Shown piece after piece: positions 1-5,818 of a stretch of DNA of 9,995 nucleotides. Both the position numbers and the translations under genes were made by a program. The stretch is taken from contig JAZQGX010000127.1 in the NCBI GenBank assembly GCA_045540275.1, positions 1 to 9,995 of the forward strand. Direction: 5' to 3'. Under the pieces are notes generated by a model. The model was not told the origin of the DNA and did not search any database. It saw only the letters and a program-made list of their open reading frames with translations. This stretch comes from RGIG8368 sp045540275. Its GTDB lineage: Bacteria; Verrucomicrobiota; Kiritimatiellia; RFP12; UBA1067. How positions within the stretch are numbered: the first letter of the stretch is position 1; each line of letters opens with the position of its first letter.

Positions 1-120
1 TCGCATGATGTTGACAAAAATCGATTTTTCGTCATTATCAAGTAGAAACTCCTTGTGAGCAATTCTACTTGTAATGTGGTATACGCTTGATCCGCTCGGC
101 TTAATACGTTTTTTGCTCAT
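1..120 (-). CDS. RAYT / Y1 (IS200-like) transposase, N-terminal fragment
   Basis: An open frame on the minus strand begins with ATG at 120 and runs off the left edge, giving 40 residues. The segment SSVYHITSRI at residues 11-20, followed by an acidic FLLDNDEKSIF stretch, matches the start of REP-associated tyrosine transposases (Transposase_17, IS200-like single-domain Y1 HUH nucleases), where YHVxSR is the first conserved strand. The HUH motif and catalytic Tyr would lie outside the window. A strong Shine-Dalgarno (GGAGGT) sits four bases before the ATG, and a promoter-like pair lies further upstream, so the gene looks intact at its 5' end. In this family the proteins usually act on dispersed REP-like palindromes rather than carrying their own terminal repeats. 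I see no IS ends or target duplication here. Family call is fairly confident; completeness cannot be judged. Confidence 0.72.
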   Translation of the reverse strand, partial: MSKKRIKPSGSSVYHITSRIAHKEFLLDNDEKSIFVNIMR

Positions 121-148
121 GGACACCTCCAATGTTGTTCATGAATAA

Positions 149-177
149 ATATTAACACATTTTATCATTAATGTAAA
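149..177 (-). promoter_or_regulatory. Candidate sigma70 promoter for the RAYT gene
   Basis: Read on the minus strand there is TTTACA (172-177), a 17-base spacer and TAATAT (149-154). This is a good -35 and a fair -10 at ideal spacing, about 30 bases before the transposase ATG. Prediction from sequence only. Confidence 0.45.
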
Positions 178-204
178 TAGTCCCAGACTTAACAAAAAAA
201 GATA

Positions 205-233
205 TTTACCGGATCGATAAAAATCGGTACAAT
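205..233 (+). promoter_or_regulatory. Candidate sigma70 promoter for the pyrH-led unit
   Basis: TTTACC (205-210), a 17-base spacer and TACAAT (228-233) form a plausible -35/-10 pair. Transcription would start near 240, about 25 bases before the pyrH start codon. The spacer contains the short inverted repeat CGAT-AAAA-ATCG (215-226), which might be an operator half-site pair or chance in AT-rich DNA. No other promoter of similar quality is evident before 7378, so this one may drive the whole run of genes to 7377. Confidence 0.5.
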
Positions 234-250
234 AATGTCTCACTGAATAA

Positions 251-257
251 GGAAGGA
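251..257 (+). promoter_or_regulatory. Ribosome binding site that fixes the TTG start of pyrH
   Basis: GGAAGGA lies seven bases before the TTG at 265. No in-frame ATG exists near the conserved N-terminus, so this site supports TTG as the real start. Confidence 0.6.
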
Positions 258-264
258 TTTTGTT

Positions 265-996
265 TTGGCTAATCAAGACTGCGTCAAATATCGCCGCATT
301 TTGCTGAAGTTGAGCGGCGAGGTGCTGGGAAATCGAGAAAATGGCGAGTGCATCGATCCTGATGCTCTGTCGTCTATGGCTAAAAGAGTGCAGACCCTAG
401 CTGCATTGGGTGTTCAGACCGGCATCGTCCTCGGCGGCGGAAATATTTTCCGCGGATTGAAAGGCGAAGGACGGGGCGTTAATCGCACTATTGGTGACAA
501 TATGGGAATGCTAGCCACGATTATCAACGGATTGGCTATGCAAAACGCCCTCGAGAAACTCGGCCTTGAAACAAGATTGCAGACCGCAGTCGAAATGAGT
601 CGCATCGCTGAACCATTCATCCAGCGAAAGGCTATTCGCCACCTGGAAAAAGGACGCGTGGTAATTTTCGCCGGCGGAACCGGCAACCCGTATTTCAGCA
701 CCGACTCCGCAGCGGCACTGCGCGCTAGCGAAATCGGAGCCGAGGCCCTGCTCAAAGCAACTAAGGTCGACGGCATATACACAGCCGACCCCAATCTCGA
801 TCCCCATGCTACGCGATATGAACGCGTCTCCTATGAGGACGCTCTTAACCAACGCCTCAAAGTTATGGATTCGGCCGCATTTGCATTGTGCATGGATAAT
901 AAAATCCCCATCGTCGTTTTTGACTTCTATGATGACAGCGCGCTGGAACGCATCGTACGCGGTGAAACCGTAGGTACTCTCGTTACTGATCGCTAA
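265..996 (+). CDS. pyrH: UMP kinase
   Basis: This protein phosphorylates UMP to UDP with ATP in cytoplasmic pyrimidine nucleotide synthesis. It is the bacterial hexameric, amino-acid-kinase-fold enzyme, not the eukaryotic-type UMP/CMP kinase. Its 243 residues are close to the usual ~240. Visible family blocks are KLSGE (15-19), the glycine loop GGGNIFRG (57-64), GDNMGMLAT (77-85), FAGGTGNPYFSTDSAAALRA (135-154, UMP and ATP site) and KATKVDGIYTADP (164-176). The start codon is TTG, preceded by GGAAGGA at good spacing; translation reads MANQDCVKYRRILLKLSGE. A 21-base gap separates it from frr, the near-universal bacterial pyrH-frr arrangement. No key residue appears to be missing. The rare start codon may lower translation, but that is inference. 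Confidence 0.97.
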   Translation: MANQDCVKYRRILLKLSGEVLGNRENGECIDPDALSSMAKRVQTLAALGVQTGIVLGGGNIFRGLKGEGRGVNRTIGDNMGMLATIINGLAMQNALEKLGLETRLQTAVEMSRIAEPFIQRKAIRHLEKGRVVIFAGGTGNPYFSTDSAAALRASEIGAEALLKATKVDGIYTADPNLDPHATRYERVSYEDALNQRLKVMDSAAFALCMDNKIPIVVFDFYDDSALERIVRGETVGTLVTDR

Positions 997-1017
997 AAAT
1001 ACAAACCGGAGAAAACA

Positions 1018-1581
1018 ATGGCCACACTTCAGGAAATTCTTAAGGAAACAGAAACCAAAATGGATGGAGCACTCTCCGTTCTCAAAGATAAATTCGCAGG
1101 ATTGCGCACCGGAAAAGCCGATCCCGCATTGGTAGAAGGCGTTCAGGTTCCATATTACGGAACCCCGACCCGTCTCCGCGATTTGGCCAATATTTCCACA
1201 CCCGAACCACGGATGATCGTGATTTCTCCATTCGATCCAACGGTTCTTCCCGAAATCGAAAAGGCGATCCTCGCCGCAAACCTCGGTGTCACTCCGCGCA
1301 ACGACGGACGCCTGATTCGCGTCCCCATCCCCGAGCTTAACGAAGAACGCCGCAAGGAGATCGTTAAAGTCGCCAAACGGGAAAGCGAAGATGCCAAGGT
1401 CGCCATCCGCAATGTTCGCCGCGACAGCAACGACGCCATCAAGGCATTGCAGAAAAACAGCGAAATCACGGAAGATGAGCGCGACCAAGCATTGGAAAAA
1501 GTCCAGAAAACCACCGATGACCGCATCAGCAAAATTGATGCCAGCTTGAAAGCTAAAGAAGCTGAAGTGCTCGCCATCTAA
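1018..1581 (+). CDS. frr: Ribosome recycling factor
   Basis: This factor acts with EF-G to split the post-termination ribosome so that subunits can be reused. It is 187 residues, against ~185 for the family. The three-helix-bundle domain shows the FAGLRTGKADPALVEGVQV segment (26-44) with the conserved RTG, the YYGTPTRLRDLANIS hinge (46-60), the beta domain MIVISPFDPTVLPEIEKAI (66-84), the NDGRLIRVPIPELNEERR block (95-112) and the basic VAKRESEDAKVAIRNVRRD helix (118-136). A GGAG lies just before the ATG. It is co-directional with pyrH and very probably cotranscribed. Nothing unusual is seen. Confidence 0.98.
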   Translation: MATLQEILKETETKMDGALSVLKDKFAGLRTGKADPALVEGVQVPYYGTPTRLRDLANISTPEPRMIVISPFDPTVLPEIEKAILAANLGVTPRNDGRLIRVPIPELNEERRKEIVKVAKRESEDAKVAIRNVRRDSNDAIKALQKNSEITEDERDQALEKVQKTTDDRISKIDASLKAKEAEVLAI

Positions 1582-1615
1582 CCATCATTTTAAATTCAGC
1601 AAATGGAGTTAAATC

Positions 1616-2566
1616 ATGGAAACACCAGAAACCAATAATGAAATCCCCCCTAAAGTTTCGCCGATTAAGCCTGCGGTCCCTGGTGGTCCCCGCCCCATTA
1701 CCATTAAAGTAAAACGCCCCGCTGTCGGGTTGCGTCCCGGGGTGAAGCTCCCCCCAGCGCCAACTTTCAAGCCGGGAGTAAAACTTCCGAGCCAAGCCGC
1801 TCCCGCAACTGCGCCCGCTGCTCCCGCAACTGCGCCTGTTGCTCCAGCTGCGGTAGCCGACGGCGAAAAGAAGATTGATACACCCGTCGCTGAAGCCGCT
1901 GCCGCATCTGCACCTGCACCTGCACCTGCACCCGCTCCGACAGCTCCATCTGTCGATGATTCAGAGCCGATGAAGACGGTCAAGCTAAAGCCGGTCGTTA
2001 GCGCCGCTCCGGCAGCTCCCGCCCCCGCTTCCGAAGCGCAGGCCACCGCGGCAAAATCGAAAACCTCCCGTATTTCGCTGGACTCCGCAGTCGGTATTGC
2101 CCCAGTCGGGAACGAACAGCCGAAAACAATTAGGCTTAAGCGCCCGATCGGTTTGGCCCGCCCCGCTGCACCGGCGGCGGCGCCAGCCAAAGGAAGCGGC
2201 AAGACGTCTCGTTTGCCCGATGACGTCGCTCCCAAACCGGCCGAACAGGAAAGTTCAACGCCCAAGACTCTTAAGATTAAAAAGCCGACTGTCGTCGCGG
2301 CTCCGAAAACCCCAGGTGAAACGGCCATGGAGAACGCGGAGAATGTTTCCGATGACACGTTCGCCGGTCTCACCCCCCTGACCGACATTCCGCCAGTGAA
2401 AAAGGAATCGTCGGTTATGCTTGGTGTCTCAATCGGTGTCGGCGCGGTTGCTGCCATTGTCATTATTTTGCTTTGCCTCTGCCTCGGTTCCCAGGCGATG
2501 GGACCCGATGCTGGCCCGAATTCGCTGGCTTCGATCGAGGGACCGGTTTTGCCTTGGGGCAAATAA
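1616..2566 (+). CDS. Pro/Ala-rich single-pass membrane protein with repeated basic motifs
   Basis: I do not recognise a named family. The 316-residue protein is almost wholly low-complexity Pro/Ala/Lys, with one hydrophobic segment near the C-terminus (about 267-290) preceded by KK. This predicts a cytoplasmic N-terminal part of ~260 residues and a ~25-residue exterior tail ending in LPWGK. The spaced basic motif with consensus P-K-T-(I/V/L)-(K/R)-(L/I)-K-(R/K)-P recurs at about 27-35, 119-126, 169-177 and 217-225. KTSR(I/L) occurs at 149-153 and 196-200, and (R/K)PGVKLP at 40-46 and 52-58. A GGAG seven bases before the ATG, and third-position codon choice like its neighbours, support a real gene. 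It sits between frr and a Lol permease gene. The repeated motif could be a docking peptide for a partner protein or for the membrane surface, but that is conjecture. Confidence 0.8.
   Translation: METPETNNEIPPKVSPIKPAVPGGPRPITIKVKRPAVGLRPGVKLPPAPTFKPGVKLPSQAAPATAPAAPATAPVAPAAVADGEKKIDTPVAEAAAASAPAPAPAPAPTAPSVDDSEPMKTVKLKPVVSAAPAAPAPASEAQATAAKSKTSRISLDSAVGIAPVGNEQPKTIRLKRPIGLARPAAPAAAPAKGSGKTSRLPDDVAPKPAEQESSTPKTLKIKKPTVVAAPKTPGETAMENAENVSDDTFAGLTPLTDIPPVKKESSVMLGVSIGVGAVAAIVIILLCLCLGSQAMGPDAGPNSLASIEGPVLPWGK
1799..1840 (+). repeat. Two 21-base tandem units coding Ala-Pro repeats
   Basis: Units 1799-1819 and 1820-1840 match at 19 of 21 bases (GCTCCCGCAACTGCGCC plus a variable end), each coding APATAP(A/V). 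They lie inside the membrane protein gene and keep the frame, so unit gain or loss would only change linker length. Confidence 0.7.
1904..1933 (+). repeat. In-frame hexanucleotide repeat, GCACCT type
   Basis: Five consecutive hexamers: GCATCT, three exact GCACCT, then GCACCC, coding Ser/Ala-Pro dipeptides. Being a multiple of three, slippage here would lengthen or shorten the Ala-Pro linker without a frameshift. Confidence 0.7.
2548..2563 (+). other. Small perfect hairpin between the membrane protein gene and lolC
   Basis: TTTGCC (2548-2553) pairs perfectly with GGCAAA (2558-2563) around a four-base TTGG loop. It ends just before the TAA stop and lies 17 bases before the next ATG. There is no T-run after it, so it is not a standard intrinsic terminator. 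It could shape coupling between the two genes or be coincidental. Confidence 0.3.
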
Positions 2567-2580
2567 TGCATTGATGCTCT

Positions 2581-3807
2581 ATGCCTTTTTCTCTTTTTCT
2601 TGCGCTTAAATATTTTCGACCGAAGCGCTCGTTTACGAGTGTTATAACTTTGGTTTCGGTGTTGGGAATGATTTTAGGCGTAGCCATAATCATCATCGTC
2701 CGTGCGGTTATGACGGGCTTTGGTGATTTATGGCAGGAGAAAATTCTTGATTTCAAGCCGCATATAACCCTCACCCAATACGGCGGCGGCGTAATTAACG
2801 ATGAGGAAAAGGTTTGCCGCCAGTTGGAACTAATCGACGGTGTAATCGCCGCCGCTCCAAGTCTTGAAACCCGCGTTCTGGTGGAGCATAAACGCAAGAT
2901 ATTGGCTCCCATAGTCATCGGAACCGACGCAAAACGGGCTCAACGCGTTTTGAAGGTCGGACGCATGGCCGCAGGATCGTTTGATTTGGATGGCGATAGC
3001 GCCGTTATCGGTATCGATATGGCGTACGAACTGGGGGTGCGCGTTGGAGATACGATTCTTGTATATTCCCCGATGAATCTGATTTCCAAAGACGAAGTCT
3101 ATTTCGCCGAGCGTTTGCAGATCAAGGGTCTGTTTGATTCTGGACAGCGCGATTTCGATTCTGGTTTTATTCTGGTGTCGCTAAATGTCGCGCGCGACTT
3201 GATGGGGTTGTCGCAAGGAGTCTATTCAATATCGATGAAATGCGAGAATCCGCAAAAAATGGATCGTTTCGGCGCAATCGTCTCTTCGGTGGCCGCAATT
3301 GTTCCGCAATATCGGATTCGGACTTGGCAGGAGGTCGATCGCACTCTGTTTAATGCATTGGCGGTCGAAAAAAACATGATGGCGTTGCTGTTGGCTTTCA
3401 TCACCGTGGTTGCAATCTTTTGCGTTATGAACACTTTGATTGTCTTGACCGTACAGAAAACCGACGAGATCGGGTTGCTCAAGGCCTTGGGATTTTCAAC
3501 AAGGCAGATTATGGGGGTCTTTGTCACCCACGGATGGATTCAGTGCATGGCTGGCGTTCTGCTTGGCATCGGTGCGGCCTTTCTTGTTCTCAACAACCTT
3601 CAGGCGCTCGTGGATTTTCTGGGCCGTATGGGGGTGGAAGTTTTTCCGAAGGGCGTCTATGGGCTGGCGAAAATTCCATGGCGCGTTACTTGCGCTGAAG
3701 TAATGCAGGTCGCTTTGATGGTTGTCTTTTTCTGCACATTGGCAAGTTTGCTTCCCGCTTGGATCGCAGCGCGCCGCGATCCGGTGCGCTCGCTGCGAAA
3801 TGAATAG
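2581..3807 (+). CDS. Lipoprotein-releasing ABC transporter permease (LolC/LolE family)
   Basis: This inner-membrane permease works with LolD to extract outer-membrane lipoproteins and pass them to LolA. The 408-residue length is typical. Order of parts: a short basic N-terminus (ALKYFRPKR), TM1 about 20-42 ending in the family's VMTGF, a large periplasmic MacB-like domain (~45-260), then TM2 about 266-290, TM3 about 310-338 and TM4 about 374-396. The cytoplasmic coupling segment KTDEIGLLKALGFSTRQI (293-310) and the terminal A-x-x-x-P-V-x-x-L-R-x-E pattern are characteristic of FtsX/LolC proteins. Only one permease gene is present, so LolC versus LolE cannot be decided; a homodimer or a second copy elsewhere is possible. 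It starts 14 bases after the previous stop with no good Shine-Dalgarno, which suggests translational coupling. lolD follows after nine bases. Confidence 0.93.
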   Translation: MPFSLFLALKYFRPKRSFTSVITLVSVLGMILGVAIIIIVRAVMTGFGDLWQEKILDFKPHITLTQYGGGVINDEEKVCRQLELIDGVIAAAPSLETRVLVEHKRKILAPIVIGTDAKRAQRVLKVGRMAAGSFDLDGDSAVIGIDMAYELGVRVGDTILVYSPMNLISKDEVYFAERLQIKGLFDSGQRDFDSGFILVSLNVARDLMGLSQGVYSISMKCENPQKMDRFGAIVSSVAAIVPQYRIRTWQEVDRTLFNALAVEKNMMALLLAFITVVAIFCVMNTLIVLTVQKTDEIGLLKALGFSTRQIMGVFVTHGWIQCMAGVLLGIGAAFLVLNNLQALVDFLGRMGVEVFPKGVYGLAKIPWRVTCAEVMQVALMVVFFCTLASLLPAWIAARRDPVRSLRNE

Positions 3808-3816
3808 GATCTACCG

Positions 3817-4506
3817 ATGCTACTTGAAGCCTGTGACTTGAAAAAAAAATACAGTTTGCCGCGCAAGACCATTCAGGTGCTCAACGGGGTGAACCTTAAG
3901 GTCGATCGAGGTGAAACACTGGCGGTGATCGGACGCAGCGGCTCGGGCAAAAGTACTCTGCTTCATGTTTTAGGCGGACTCGACTGCCCAGACAACGGAG
4001 ATGTGACAATAAGCGGCCTATCTCTGTACACCTCCAAGGCACACCTCCGGAATATGATTCGCGCCAGAAAAATCGGTTTCGTGTTTCAATCCTATCATTT
4101 GATGCCCGAGATGGACGTGCTGGAAAACGTAATGTTGCCTGCGATGGCGGCCGGCAGAGAGTATATGGCCAATGCGCGGGAGCGCGCGATGGATCTACTG
4201 ACCGCAGTCGGTTTGACGGATCGGGCGTCGCACAAACCGTTGGAGTTGTCAGGAGGCGAGCAGCAGCGCGTGGCTCTCGCGCGAGCGTTGATAAATTCCC
4301 CCGAGCTGATTTTGGCCGATGAGCCTACCGGAAATCTGGATACGGAAACCGGCGGGCAAGTCATGGATATGCTTTTGAATCTCTCCCGTGCGCGCGGTCT
4401 GGCGCTAGTAATGGTTACCCACTCGCCGGAAATGGCCCGCCTCTGCCAGCGCGTTGCCGAGTTGCGTGATGGCCTTTTGGCGGAAGAAAGCGCCTCCGGC
4501 GAATAG
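3817..4506 (+). CDS. lolD: Lipoprotein-releasing ABC transporter ATPase LolD
   Basis: This cytoplasmic ATPase powers lipoprotein release with the upstream permease. Its 229 residues match the LolD/MacB-type ATPase size. Motifs present: Walker A GRSGSGKST (39-47), Q-loop FVFQSYHLMPEMDVLENV (88-105), signature LSGGEQQR (144-151), Walker B LILADEPTGNLD (164-175) and the switch His in VMVTHS (198-203). The Q-loop sequence with HLMPEMDVLENV is typical of the LolD/FtsE/MacB branch. All catalytic residues are intact. The pairing with a LolC/E gene nine bases upstream supports LolD over FtsE or MacB. The C-terminal tail (EESASGE) is short and variable. Confidence 0.93.
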   Translation: MLLEACDLKKKYSLPRKTIQVLNGVNLKVDRGETLAVIGRSGSGKSTLLHVLGGLDCPDNGDVTISGLSLYTSKAHLRNMIRARKIGFVFQSYHLMPEMDVLENVMLPAMAAGREYMANARERAMDLLTAVGLTDRASHKPLELSGGEQQRVALARALINSPELILADEPTGNLDTETGGQVMDMLLNLSRARGLALVMVTHSPEMARLCQRVAELRDGLLAEESASGE

Positions 4507-4516
4507 AGACACAGCC

Positions 4517-5818
4517 ATGTTGGGGACGGATCTGAAAAGATATCTGTTAGCGATTGTTGTTCCCGCCGTGCTGATAACTTTTGCCGGCTTGTATTTTCTC
4601 CATTTGCAGAACAAACACGATTCCATTATCCAGAAAGAGTCGCGGCATACCCGAATCGAAAATCTGGCCGCCGAATTCCAGGATGCGCTCCGCGATGTGC
4701 CGCCAGTAGAAGGGGCTCGCTTCAATCGGCTGAAGGAGATCGTCTCCAACGGTTTGACGAGCGTGAATTGCGGCATATATGAATGGAAGCCGTCCGCCGG
4801 AGTCGTCAGGAGCTGGAAGCCGTCCGCCGGACTTGAGAAGCGGATATCAAAACTCACCCGTTGGAACGAATGGACCAGTGATGGCAAAAAGAGCGCGCGT
4901 CGCGGAGTTATGGCCATCGGCGTCTCTGAAAAGGCGTGGCTGCTATGGTGTCGGCTTGATGGTTCGGTGTATGCGCTAGCTTATTCAAGTGTCCCTTATC
5001 AGGAGCCTCCTCCGTCGCTGTTGTGGCCGGTCGGACTCTGTTTGGTATTGTTAGCCGCGGGAGTTCTGTGTTCCGGCGGTGTTATGCTGTGGCGTGCCGC
5101 CGAAAAGGCACGCCGCGCCAACACCATGAAGACAACATTCGTTTCAAATATTTCGCATGAACTTAAAACTCCCTTGACGGCGTTGCACTTATGGACGGGA
5201 CTGCTGGAAAACGGAAGTGTCGGAGGCGAAGAAGACCGGCGCCGGGCCTATTCCATCCTTTCGTCAGAAACGCGACGCCTGCTGCGGATGGTCGATGAAC
5301 TTTTGGATTATACCCGTTTGGAGCAGGGGCGCAAAAAATATAATCCCGTGCCGGTGGACATGGGGAGGCTGCTGCTGGACGCAGCTCAATTTTCAGAGTC
5401 GGCATATCCTGGATTGTGCGTGTCGGCAGAGATTGACGGTGAAGTCGTTGCGGTTGCAGACGAAGATGCGGTGCGGCAGATAATTCACAATTTGCTTGAG
5501 AATGCACGCCGATATGCGGCATCGGGCGGAGGCGCCACCTTGCGTGCAAGATGCAGCAACAACACGGTCGAGATAAGTGTACTTGATCGCGGTCCGGGAA
5601 TGAGCGAACACGATCGGAAGAATGCCTTTACCAGATTTTACCGTGGGGATTCGGCCCAGGGCGCTAAAATCGGGGGGCAAGGACTGGGGTTGCCCATATC
5701 AAGGGCGCTGGCGTTGGACATGGGCGGCGACCTGAAAGTGGACGAACGCACCGGAGGCGGGTGTGCCTTCGTGCTGCTCCTGCCTAGGTGCCGTGATGAA
5801 AGGTGGCGGGACTCATGA
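4517..5818 (+). CDS. Orphan membrane sensor histidine kinase
   Basis: A transmembrane sensor that should autophosphorylate on His and pass phosphate to a response regulator. From the ATG at 4517 it is 433 residues: TM1 about 8-29, a periplasmic sensor of ~140 residues with no recognised fold, TM2 about 169-192, then almost directly the HisKA helix with H box NISHELKTPL (phospho-acceptor His214). The HATPase domain has N box NLLENARRYA (325-334), G1 DRGPG (357-361), F box FTRFYRG (371-377) and G2 GGQGLGL (386-392). No HAMP domain fits in the ~15-residue TM2-HisKA linker. WKPSAG occurs twice in the sensor (90-95, 100-105). The start is uncertain: ATG 4469 and TTG 4454 are in frame but overlap lolD, and none has a strong Shine-Dalgarno; 4517 lies ten bases after the lolD stop and directly precedes TM1. 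No response regulator gene is in the window. Confidence 0.9.
   Translation: MLGTDLKRYLLAIVVPAVLITFAGLYFLHLQNKHDSIIQKESRHTRIENLAAEFQDALRDVPPVEGARFNRLKEIVSNGLTSVNCGIYEWKPSAGVVRSWKPSAGLEKRISKLTRWNEWTSDGKKSARRGVMAIGVSEKAWLLWCRLDGSVYALAYSSVPYQEPPPSLLWPVGLCLVLLAAGVLCSGGVMLWRAAEKARRANTMKTTFVSNISHELKTPLTALHLWTGLLENGSVGGEEDRRRAYSILSSETRRLLRMVDELLDYTRLEQGRKKYNPVPVDMGRLLLDAAQFSESAYPGLCVSAEIDGEVVAVADEDAVRQIIHNLLENARRYAASGGGATLRARCSNNTVEISVLDRGPGMSEHDRKNAFTRFYRGDSAQGAKIGGQGLGLPISRALALDMGGDLKVDERTGGGCAFVLLLPRCRDERWRDS
4784..4831 (+). repeat. Repeated 18-base segment, 30-base period, inside the kinase sensor domain
   Basis: TGGAAGCCGTCCGCCGGA occurs identically at 4784-4801 and 4814-4831, each coding WKPSAG, separated by 12 unrelated bases. 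Each copy contains the small inverted repeat TCCG-C-CGGA. It may be a partly diverged 30-base tandem duplication or an in-frame insertion of a dispersed short repeat. No further copy was noticed elsewhere in the window. Confidence 0.8.
5801..5806 (+). promoter_or_regulatory. Ribosome binding site that decides the peptidase start
   Basis: AGGTGG lies eight bases before the ATG at 5815, inside the end of the kinase gene. It favours this ATG over an in-frame GTG at 5803 that would overlap the site itself. Confidence 0.6.

Noticed and set aside
15..28. Palindrome AAAAATCGATTTTT as an operator or element end
   Set aside because: It lies inside the transposase coding frame, where EKSIF-type codons explain it, and no partner copy is seen.
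511..1488. Long minus-strand open frame spanning pyrH and frr
   Set aside because: It is antisense to two confident housekeeping genes, and its translation shows no family pattern or start signal.
1609..2571. Long minus-strand open frame opposite the low-complexity membrane protein
   Set aside because: Gly/Ala/Thr-rich translation is the expected mirror of Pro/Ala codons. The plus strand has the ribosome site, operon spacing and a transmembrane helix.
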